A DNA stretch of 64,000 nucleotides from Promerops cafer (Eukaryota; Chordata; Aves; Passeriformes; Nectariniidae). The notes beneath the pieces were generated by a model that saw only the letters and a list, made by a program, of their open reading frames with translations, did no database searches and had not been told where the DNA came from. The first letter of the stretch is position 1, and each line of letters begins with the position of its first letter. Shown here piece after piece: positions 14,101 through 26,100 of this stretch. The DNA lies in assembly GCA_013398275.1 (NCBI GenBank), contig VZSE01006121.1, positions 318,245-382,244 on the forward strand. The letters run 5' to 3'. The position numbers and the translations under genes were made by a program.

Positions 14101-17100
14101 GAACCAAAGTCACCTGAGAAGCATTGACGGAAACTGCTTAAGGTAGAAAAAGAAATGGAATCCCTAAGTCCGACATAAGCTAGAAGGGATTAAGTGACAT
14201 TAATGGAAAATAATGAAAAATTAGGAAAGCATTTCTGTATCCAGACAGTATTTTTTTTAAAGAAAAAATTTTTTACACCAAAAAAAAAAATCCTATTACA
14301 ATTAGAGGGGATAAACCAGTGAACACACTAATTTCTATTCACAACAGAAAAAGTTACTTCAAGGCTGCTTATTTAATTTGTCAACCACAGAGTGTTCTAA
14401 ATTACTGCACTTTCCCCAAACACAAGTCTTTTTCTGTACACGATGAAAGGAGCATCTAATAAATTAGTGACCTTGACTGTACACCTCTTGGAGCCAGATG
14501 TTTTTTAACTTCCCATTTAGAGCATACTCCACACACAATTGGCCTTGCTACTATGTGGAAAGAGTTTTCATACAACAGTACCTCAAAATACAGAGGTTCA
14601 GGACTCTGCTCTGCTCTTGTCGCCTGGCTTGTAGCTAAAGGTTTTTCATGTCTTTTCTGCAAACTCTGTGTTCTTTCTGAAGATGTGCTGTGGTCTCTGC
14701 ATCTGAAACCAGACTGAAAAAACCAAATGTGATTGGCATTTTGTAATTTCTATTTTTCAACCTATGTATGTGCATGCACATAAAGCTTTCTCATGCCTGC
14801 TAATTAGCAACTAGGTACAGTTTTTAGAGGATAAATTGGGCTTTTGTGTTCTGAATTTTTTTTGAGGGGGCTTTCTGGTGGGTTTTTTTGCTTGTCCTTT
14901 TCTTTAAAGCCTGCACAAAAATTCTACAGACAGTACCAGATTATTCTTGCCCCTCAAGACAATTTATTTTTAAATCTGTAACTTAAATAAAAAGGTTTCT
15001 TTTGGCCAAACACAAAGAAATTCAGGAGCTGCTGGTGACTGTAACAGCCATGAACCCTGAGGAACTGTCTGTAACCATTATCACTCCAAAGAACTTTCTC
15101 CCACTACATAATTATTCTGCATGCAGTTACTGCCTTTTCAACACATTTTTTATGACAATGCACATGCACACAGTTCTCTAAAGGCCAGATACAGCAGCAT
15201 AGTGGTATAAGCATTCTTCTGTTTATTATGTGACAGGTTGGTGGAAACCCATGTGCAAGACTGGTTGGCAAAAATCAGTGGATGACTTGAATTTCACATT
15301 TATACTTAACTATTTCTCAAGAAAATTTCCTACAGACCTCATACCAATTTAGTTTCAACAGAAAATAGTTTCTAGGACAATTCTGCCTTGAGGTACAGTG
15401 AAATTGGCTGAGGCAACCTCATTTAAAACTTTTTGTGCCAGCTTTGTTTTTAAATATCTGAAATAACTTCCAGATTTAGAGTCTTAACTGTGACTGGATA
15501 AAATAAAGTCTGGTTCTTCCTGCTCTCCCAATGCCATAAACTAACAATAGTGTCTTCTAAAGCCTCTGATTTGACAGCAGGTTATAAAAAGATTCAGAAC
15601 TGCTACGCTGCCAGATACAAGCATCCACAAGCTTCTTTCTAAAATAAAACCACAGTTACCGAACAGGAAGATTCAAGACAATTTAACAATTCCATCTAAA
15701 AACCTAAACAGGCCAATCTGGCTCACATATGTTTGCACAAACAGGCACATTTATACAAAGCTCCCACTTGGAGCTCACATGTCTTGTCTGCAATAACAGA
15801 GTTCAAGCAAAACCTACATTTAAACAAAGGCAAATGTTTCAGCTTTCTTTGTACCCCCCTTCTGGATCACCTGCCCCAATAAAATCTCTCAAAATTAGGA
15901 AGGCCACCTTCTCCTTTCTCCTCACATACTAATTACAGAAATCCTGTCCCACTTGAAGGAAGTCTCACTGAAAGATATTCAAGCTTTAGCATAAAGGAAT
16001 TTTAAGCCATTAAGAAATAATAGAAAATGTTAAAAAATTGTATGCTAATGTAAATTTTAAAAAGAAAGTTTTGAAGACAACAGGAGTGAGAACACAGGAT
16101 TCTAGTTCACCACCACATCAGAATCTTTCTTTAGCAAGTTAGAGAATTTTTTTTCTCCTGAAGTGTGAATGGGTCAAAAACTGAACTAACTTTTTTTACA
16201 CCCACACTATCGTCATTTCACAGGTTGCTTTATATATGCAATGTTCTTCCTAGGTAGATACATATAAAGCATAGGCTATAGGCAGAAGACTGTCAAGGAC
16301 ATTAAATTATATATATATTCATGCATGATATAGAGCTAGCTCAAAAAACATACCAGTTAGAAATGTGCAAATGTGCAACTAGACTAAGGTTGAGTTTCTA
16401 TACTGTTTTCATTAAATATTTTTTGTATATTAATTTTATAAATTCCCACCAAATTCCTTATTTTCCCATATGTTAAAAAGCTCCAAATACTTCAGTTGAG
16501 AGCCACTGACAGCATACCTGCGGATTATTTCTTTGCTCAGCTTGTCTTCCACCTCTAGAAAAGGTTGGAGTTTTTTCAATCCAAGGTTTTTTTTGAGTTG
16601 CTTGGGAATTTACATTAGTCCAACCTATACCAGCTGAAAGAGAAGTGCCATCTATGAAAAACTGAATGAGTATCCAGAACGTATCATAATGATTCATATG
16701 CCACCAGAGACAGGAACACAATGGTGATACAAATAAAGTTCTTGGAGAAAGTCTAATTCTCCTGTGACAATGCTTACTTCCGTAGCTATTCTCAGATGTT
16801 GGCAGTCACCTTTGTGGAACATTCAAGCTGCCAAGAATTGATCACCACAAAGCAGTAAGAAAGGAAATCTCAGGTTCACATCCATACCCATCTCTGTTCA
16901 GTCATAAATAGTCCCTGGCATTACCTACTACTACCAGACTAATCAAACTATTTGTTCATGGTATATGTAAAGCTTCTAAAAAGTATCAATGCTTCTGAAA
17001 TAGAGAATGAGAACTCCTTGGCACTGTTACTACCCAGGTATGAACTGCAGCCCAAAAGGGTAAGGAAGCCTGGGGACAAACTAAACAGAAGCACAGCTTT

Positions 17101-20100
17101 GTCTTAATGCTTCCACTGGAGTCTCTAGCTTTTTTTAACCCATTAAAGAAAGGCAGCTGTTAATAAATTATTAGTGATAGCTATACACTTGTTCATTCAG
17201 CAAGTAACAGGTGTCTTAGTGGAGGTGGTTGGAAATCACAGTAAAGATACATCCTCAGAACTATCTGACCAGTTAGAGCAGCATGCTGAAGTAGATCAAG
17301 AGGTGTGTAAAGTAAAAATACAAATGCAACCCAGCCAAATTTTAAACAGCTCACCAGTCAAGACAATGCTTACTTGTATTTATTGATGGTTCTACAACCT
17401 GAAAAGGAAAAAAACCCAATTATTTTAGTAATTTTCATTAGTCTGTAGGCTACAAATATAGTTAAGTTACTCAGTTATGTTTACATACATTCATTGCACA
17501 AGAATCCGTATTTCTTGAAGCCATAGCTGCAGCCTGGTTATTGCCGTGCTTAGGACTACAATAGCCACTGTCACTGTCAATGTCTGCCTCACTGGCACCC
17601 TGTTCACTGGAGGACTCTGCAGCAGGGTGAGAGGCTCTCCTGCGCCGGCCTTTTGACTTCCAAAGCATCGTGGAGGCACTCTCAGAAAGTGACTTATTGG
17701 CTATATCCGAAGGAAAGTCTTCAAGAAACAATAAAAATAAAATTACTTGTGCAGGAATTGGTATGAGACATGAAGAAGCATCATAAAAACAAATATAAAA
17801 AGCCAGTCTTTGCATTAAACCAGCATTGAATTAAATTATGTCTAGGTCCAACTGTTATCGATAACTAACTCCTTCAAGTCAAGAGTCCTCTTGACTCTTG
17901 CAAAGTCTCTGCAGGAGTACCGTGTCACTGCAACATTATAAGGTGACACACTGAGGAGGTATCTGCAACCATCAGCACCTTTTCTTCATTATCCTTTTGA
18001 GCTGCAAAGACTTCTCTTAAAAGCTGCATCTAAATCAGGTCCACCCTCTTTTAGGAAAGATGACAACTGCCATGTAGTTCTCATTTCATACACAGAACTT
18101 AAAAAACAAGTTACCTGTTTGCTGTGATGCATCAACCAACAAAACAATCTTTGATCTGTTCTCAGGACCTGATGAACTGGTCTCCTTCTGAGTGGCGACA
18201 TTTTTCACTGGAGGACGTTTATTTTTTATGTGCATCTGTAACTGCTGTTGCTGTTTTCAAATATTGCCACACACACAAAAAAAGTTGATAAAAAATAAGA
18301 TATATGCTTCCTGTGCAAAGACATTTTCTTTATACAGTTCTACTTATCCTATTCAAAAGCAGACTTACTTTTTGAATGACTGGTCCTCTGTTACTGCTTC
18401 TGCTCCGCTGAGTGGACAACGGAAAGACCTGGCCTGACGGGCTGGGACGCTCAGTGCATTCTGTAGTAACTGTACTTACAGCATTTGCTGTTTGAAAGGG
18501 TGCAGGATAGGGTGTAGGGAAAGGATGATAGAAACCCATGACCTGAGCACATGGTGCTGGCATCAGCTGATAGTAAGCATATTCTGTAGAAACAGGCGGC
18601 TGTGCAGATATTATAGGATAAGCAAGGTATGGTCCTGCAGGATTTGGGCTGGGTTGCTGCCATCTGATGTCATTGTTATATAATGGAAACTGTCTATTAA
18701 CATAAAAAAAGGAAAGAAAACTGCTCAGTAAGTCTTCCCCCTCTCAAAGAAAACTCAGGCCTCTATCACCCCTTCAAAAACAACAGTTCTATTATAACAA
18801 GTTCCTAAACTCAACATATTTTAACTAGTTATGTGAAGAAAACTGGATACAGCTACACACAATAGTGAATCAGCTACATGGCACCATGCCATGTTTCACC
18901 ATGGCAGGACCCAAGCTGGACACCCAAAGCTTTTCTTCATTCAGGGAAGCATCACAGGTTCAGACAAAAAACCTCCTGACTGCCCCAGAAGATCCAAGAG
19001 CACAGCAGGTAGCTTTGGGAGGGATTTGTACCAGACCTTCATAGCCAGGGGAAAAAAGGCAACAAAGAATATGAATGGAGAAAAGCAAAGGGAAAAAAAT
19101 AGGTAAAAGACTGAGGACAGAGAAACTTTCTCCTCATACATGAATGGTTAAATATGGTGAACAAAGAAACTGAATATACAGCCCACAATCACTGACTCCT
19201 CTCAAGCCTACAAGTTTCAACTCATTTAAAAACAGATCATCTTACATGAAGATCACAACCACTTATTACCTGTTGGATTGATTTTCCTGTACAAATGGAT
19301 AGCAAGTGATCAGGTAGCTAGGGATTGGAGTTGGTTCCATGCCATTAATTCCTCCATTGTCGTTAGGAAGCGCCATTGGGATCATTAGTGTTTCTGGACC
19401 CTTCTTCTGAGGAATAAATGGTTCTACTTCAGCTGACAGCTTGACATTCTTAAGAGAAAAGAAGGAATGTCTTCATTAATTACAACCATAAATTGCTTGG
19501 GAAAAGTTAGATTGATAAAGTTGTACGGAAAGTACCATGAACAGCAGGCAAATGGATGACAAGGCTACAGGATTGCTGCAGTAAACCAAGAGAGATGCAA
19601 AACAGTTGGCAAGTGCTTATTGCATCCTTCCAATCAATGCAGGGTGTAATACAGATCACCAACATTTAGCATTTGTGTTAACCTTTACAAGTGCAATGCA
19701 AATACTAATTAATTTAAAAGGGACTGAAGCCCATATCTTGCAGAGGATATATGAGTCGGAGCACAGAACAAAACCAAATTAGCACTGTATGTGGAGCACA
19801 GTTGTGTAGGCTTTCAGAAGTGAAACCAACATATGGAAGATGTAGTAATGCCTGGCCTGCTCTACAAAACTGACCATGTTTCTAGGCAATTATAAAAAAG
19901 ACTTTTCAGCACTAAACCACAGTTTAACTGCTAAGAGATGATGCACCACAGAAGAACCCTCCCCACACATTCTATCTGCACAATGTGAACGTATTTTGAA
20001 TTGTTAAGATTATGATTAAAGGTCATCATAATGAAAGCTCAGAAATAGGTTTTAAACTGTGCTTTCAAAGAAAAGTATCTCCCTCAATCCTGAAGGTATC

Positions 20101-23100
20101 CTTAGTTTAAGATGGTTTTGCTCATCTTTTTGGTTTTGTATAACATAGCTGCATCTTACACTCAAACAACAAAAAGTGCTGTATTCAAATAAGACAACTG
20201 CAGAACCAAAGAATCCTTAAATTCTGTATTCCACAATAACTTACATTCACATGAAAATAATCTTTTTTTTGTACAAAGATTTCACCTTAATACTATGTGT
20301 CTCACATCACTACCTCACGGAGTACCAAATCCTAAGAAGATACATTCTAAAGCAGACAAGGACTCCAGACATTTTTCCTTCCATATGCCTACAAAATAAT
20401 CTCAGCGGTGACACAACCTGTACGAGTACATGCTTTTACAGTAGAAAAACGAAATCCTAAGGTTTTGCTGAGGACAGTCTTCTATCCTTGCTACTACCTC
20501 CAGAACATCCACATGAGCTGAAACAGTTAAATGGGAGCTCTGGAAGTATCATGGCAAGTAGTCCCACACCTACCACACACTTCTCACTCCATGCCTTTGC
20601 TCTGTGTCACATCCACAATCCATCCTGAGACAGCCTTCCCACCCAATATCTGAATCTCCAAGTCCCCAAAACTTATTCTACTTAAATAAGATCCCATACT
20701 CATTTAGTAGCATGGGAGTGGAAGAGGTGGGAAGGGTAAGTCTAAAAACTTTTTTGAAAATACAGTTGTCCCAATGAAAAAAGTAAGTCTTTCAAACTGA
20801 CAAGACACACTGTTCTTGGCAGGAAAGTATTTTTAATGACTGTTCTGAAAATGCTTATGGCTATAATATGGGTATATATAAATATAGATGGAATATAATA
20901 TATGAAAGGATGTCCCATTCCTAGAAGCGTTCAAGGCCTGCTTGGATGGGGCTTTGAGAAACCTGGTGTAAAGGTTGGTGTCCCTGCCCATGGCAGGGGT
21001 TTGGAACCAAATGATTTTTAAGGTCGGTTGCAATGCAGGGCAGTCTGATTCTATAAGCACAGACACAGACGTATCACTCCTGCTGTACAACAAGGTCTGC
21101 ATTACAGCAGAACAATTACCTTCATATCAATTAAATGCATTTCTTTATCATTAGTAGAGGGTGAACATTCCTTTCTTCTACAGTAACTCTTCTAATTCCT
21201 GAAGTTCTACTCAGAGGAAAAACTGTGGGGCAGCTGCAGCAGCAGCACCAAACTTGTGCAACACAAATCAAACTCGGCTCTACCCACAGCTTCCTCTCTG
21301 GCCTCGGGCACATCCCTCAGCTGCCTCGTGACTTGCCTACCCCTCTGCAAAGCTCCAAGACATTCTCCTCAACACAAGAGAAAGACTTCTTGTAATTTTT
21401 TTTTAAGTGTTTATGTACAGTGAACACACAATAAGTACCAGAAATGCCAACACTGAAATCCCTCCCTGAAAGCTAAGAGGGTTTTTTCTATGCTATTTCA
21501 AGACTATGAGGCAAAAAAAATTGCTTAAGAATAGATTAACTTATGGGCTGGCCTACAAAACCAGATCAGAGATTATTCTGAATTGGAACAGACCCACAAG
21601 GATCACTGAGTCCAGTTCTTTAATGAATGGCCCATATGGGGATTGAACCCACAACCTTGGACTCCTTAGCACGCTGCTCAAACCAACTGAGCAACGAAAA
21701 CATTAAAGGAACACACCAAGGGTGCTTCATCCACAGAACATGCAAGAGTAAAACCAGGATGAGTGCTTTATAAATGTGGTATTCCTAAGGAAACACTTAA
21801 AACTGTCGAACAACTATTCCCAACCGGCTGGTCACTATCCTACCACAAGATGCCAAGTGAACTTTAGCCAAGGTACTAAAAATAAACTCTAGTACTGGCT
21901 CAGAAGATAGTCAAAACATTGTATTTGTCATTCATATTGGGACCAGATTTCCTGTTTTAAGGATCTTTCCTATGTGGCTGTCTGCTTTTTCCCTTATTTG
22001 GGCGATTTATGTGAAAACACAAAAATCATTCTTTATTGACAAGTCTCTTCCGAATGGTCTCATGATAATGATTTTTGTGATATTGTACTATATCATCACT
22101 CATTATTAGGATTGTGAGAGAACAGTCTTTCACATGAGATATTAAAAACAGAGCTCCAAGCAGGAAGCGAGTGATTCCCGCCTGCAAGGCTGCCATAGCA
22201 AAATATTTCTTGTCAATTCTCAAAGATAATCCCTATCTTACTTTTACATCCAAAGTGGATTGGATAAAATTTGACTTGTTTAAATCTGTCCAGCAAAAAA
22301 GGGTATGTTGGGGTTTTTGTTTTAAATTTATTAAAAACTTCCACAAGACTCAAAACTCTTATCATGTAATTTTATGATTTTAGGAAAATAATTCACATTA
22401 TTCTGCTGGGTTTTATTAGGTTCAAACAATTCAGAGATGCCCAGACTAGAAAGACAGCTTTAATTCTTCCTTTCCTGTTGCCCAGTCTCTTATACAAGTT
22501 ATGATTACTATTGCTGTGACACAGCAGTTGCCTGATATATTTAATTATAATTTTCTATACAGCTCAAAACAAGTTTAGCTTACCTGTAATGCTAAAATAA
22601 AGATACAGCAGATCTTGTAATCATAAACACATATGGGTACATTTGAAAGTTAAATCCTTTTTTTGCTTACAGAACTTGGGGAGTGTCTGTTATTTAAAGG
22701 AATCAAAACTGTATTTCACATACCTCTTACATGCATTACACCTTAAACACTTCTCTTGCGCAGTTTAGTCTGCACCTACAGCTTTGGTTGGTTTATAGCA
22801 GAGTTGGGTTTTTTCAATACTTTCAAGAAACTTGTTTTGGCAAAGTATTTAGGGCAAACTTCTGTTTTCAGATTTTGCATTTCATTCTGTAATGCACGCA
22901 CACATATATATGCCAACATCAAAACAGCAACTGAAAACTTAGAAACCTCAGTACAGGTGTTTCAAAATCATTCTGCAAGCATAATACATCCAATCCTCAC
23001 ATAACTTATACATTTCATTAGACAACAAGGCCCCATTTTCACTTTGGGGTAGAAAACAGAAAGATAGCTCAAGTGTGTTACCAACTAAACTAAATTAACT

Positions 23101-26100
23101 TCAACATACTGCTTCCTTAGAGAATTTTACCAGTCTTTCAAAAATACTTCTGGAGTTCTGTGTTACACAGGCTGTGTCTTCAGATGAGGGCAGTAAACTT
23201 ACCAAACTTAAAGCAAAAAGGGGAAACAAATGTACTATGTCAGGTCAGACTGCTAACCAAACCAAAACATAACAGAATTAACCCCCCAGGGTGATTCTCC
23301 AGACATCTCAGCACATTTCACAGATGGCCAGTGGTTTCACTGGACAAGCGAGGGAAACAAAAAAACAACGCTAAGTAATTTGTCTAAAGTTATCTTCGCA
23401 GATCTTTTTAGGACCGTAGATTTTTCAGCTAGGAGGAAATGTTGGTGAAGACAGACAGCAAAGTACCTCCTCTTTTTGATAAATGGCCTTCCTCCTACAT
23501 AATGTAAGGAGAAAAACTGAAACAAGAAAAAGAAAGAACCATCAATCAATTTAGTATCAAGTAAAGGTGCTGCTAATTTCTCATTGCACTGGACAAGCAG
23601 AAGGTATCTCCTACTGAAACTTTTAATTTCTTCTAACAGGAAAGGCTCCTTTGGTGAGCTACAGAAACAACAATGCCAAAGAAGCAGTTTGCTGGTGAGT
23701 TTGGTTTTTTAAATACTAACATGCTTAAGACTCAGTGGAAAATGCAACCAATAACAAATGAAGTAAACTCCAGAACACAAGACAAGCTCCTTTTTGTTTC
23801 AGAAGCGAACAAGAAAATGCATAAAACAAAGTGCATGCAAATATATGTGAACACAATTCCTCAGAGATTTCTCCCACACAGTATAAATGGAGTGCCAAGT
23901 ACACACAAACAGCACAAACAGTGCTGATCATGACTGATCATGCCACTGGTTTGTAACCACAGACAAGAAAGATTCGTCAAACACAAAAAGATTTGGGAGA
24001 AGGCTCCTACACTTTCCCTAATCCTCACAACAGAGCACTTGTGATACAGGCTTATGCTTTAATTGCTCTCACAGTATTGAGATTTATTCTAGTCTGCATC
24101 CTCTAAAACAAATTAGTGCTTTGCCACTGCCATCAGTAAACACAGGGTCAGACCTTAATACAAAACACTGTGTGGTTTGATCACGCCATCTAAAAGCAAA
24201 CACTGAAAATGCTGCAAGACCGAACTTACTTTTGCCGGCAACTTTTTCATGTTTGTTCAACCTTTCATATCACAAAACCAAACAAAGCTTTATTGAAATC
24301 AACCTTTGACAACCAAACGCAATTCTAAATATAAATTTAAGTCATGCTGAAACATCAGATTTTCAATCAGCTGCCTATTAATGGAAACACACCCCTTCAA
24401 AAGAAACCAAGACTTAGACAGAAGCCTCTTTTGTAGACACCCCTAGTTTCAATTTACAAAACGTTTTGCAGTAGCTTATTACATATTTCAATCCAACAAT
24501 TACAAGTCTTTCAAGACAGCATATATACTGAAGAGCTCCTTTGTTTCCTATATAAAAGCTACTGTAGTCATCAACAGCTGCAAAGACAGAAGATGACACA
24601 AGCAGGAACAGACTGGTAAACTTTGTCCTGTAGTTATAGCACTGTACGTTTAATCTTAGAAAAGTTTTTGTTCATTGTAGCCTAATGTCATTCAGCATTT
24701 TCCATTAAATAGGATCTCTGTCATCCTGCTCTCAGAGGAGAATGCTGAGATATCAATCTCACCATTTACAGGGTGAGAAAATAGACACAGATGCCACATC
24801 TCAGAGGGCTATAATAAAATCAGCTGTTTTACTGTCTCAAAGTCTGGAAACAAGAAGTCTCATCCCAAAGTAAAATAAAAACATAGCTCAAACTTTTGGG
24901 GTTTTTTTTAAGAAAAATAATCCTGTTTCTAAATCCTGGATTTTATCATTTAAATGCCGTGTTAGTAGTAAGGCAAGTCATAGTTCATCTATTTTAAGAT
25001 AAACTTTACGAATATGGAAGTCATTGTTTCTATAATTAGTTGCTTCTAAGTGGCAGATACCTCAGGAATGGTAAATATGCAGTCCAACTGGAAACACCAG
25101 CAGCAAGCCATTTAACGAAGCACAAAATTTAATCTTCCCTATTTACATTTAACATAGTCATTTCAACACAGCACTTAAAGCAAATACATTATGAAGTGAG
25201 TCTTTCCCTTTTCCCTCAGTGCATAAAAAGGGAATGGTGCATAATTCTGTTCCCTTTTACATGATTAAGTATCATGTTTTACCTATATATAGAAAACAAG
25301 CAAGTGGCACAATATGACAAGCTGGCATGTTTGAATTCAAAGCCAGAATATTGTAAGAAAAAAGGGGGGAAACTAAAATTTAATACTTACACAAAGCTTG
25401 TCCAAAGACCAAAAGAAGCTACCAAAAGGATCCTCTTCACTTACCTACTTTACAGCATTTAACAGTACAAACTTCTAAACTCATGCTATCCAAATGAAGT
25501 AGTAATATTTGAGTACTTTGTAGACAGTGTACTAAAAGGATTAATCCAACCTATTTATGCAAATCAGTTTCCTGATCTGCACAAACTAGTCAATGATAAA
25601 TAATTTTGTGCTCAAACAGTTAAGATATTCATGGAATCACATCAATAACATTTAAATTCACCAGAGAACATATTCTAAAATAAGACAAAAACCACACAAA
25701 ATCCAAAACTGTTCTGCACTTTCAAGATTCAGAAGAAAGCAATGTGCAAGCAGTACAGGAAACCAGACATTTTCCAGTTTGCCTCAGTTGAAAAATCTCC
25801 CATGGCTAAGAAACACTGAAGGAAACTGGACAGGATAAAAGAGCACAAAACATCGATCTAGATCTACTTCTATGGCAACCATTTTATCAAGCCACCTGTT
25901 GAGTGGTCAAGAATAGCAGAGGTAAGCAGAACAGGCTGTCTTTAAGCAATACTAAAACAAAACACAGGTCACTGATTTTGCAACTTCACCTGATTTCTCA
26001 ATTGTACTAAAGGAACCAACTGTCTTAATCACAGGGCAAGACAAAAGTATAAGACTCAGAAAAATCAAAGCACAGCAGTATCTCTGAAAGGGGAAGTTGT

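Noticed and set aside
17854..17896. Inverted repeats GTTATCGATAAC and AGTCAAGAG/CTCTTGACT in a SECISBP2L intron
   Set aside because: Arms of 6 and 9 bp are short enough to be expected by chance in 64 kb, and no function is suggested by their position.
21628..21696. tRNA-Ile gene on the minus strand
   Set aside because: Several stem and anticodon-loop positions are changed and it is fused to a CR1 tail, so it is a SINE head and not a working tRNA.
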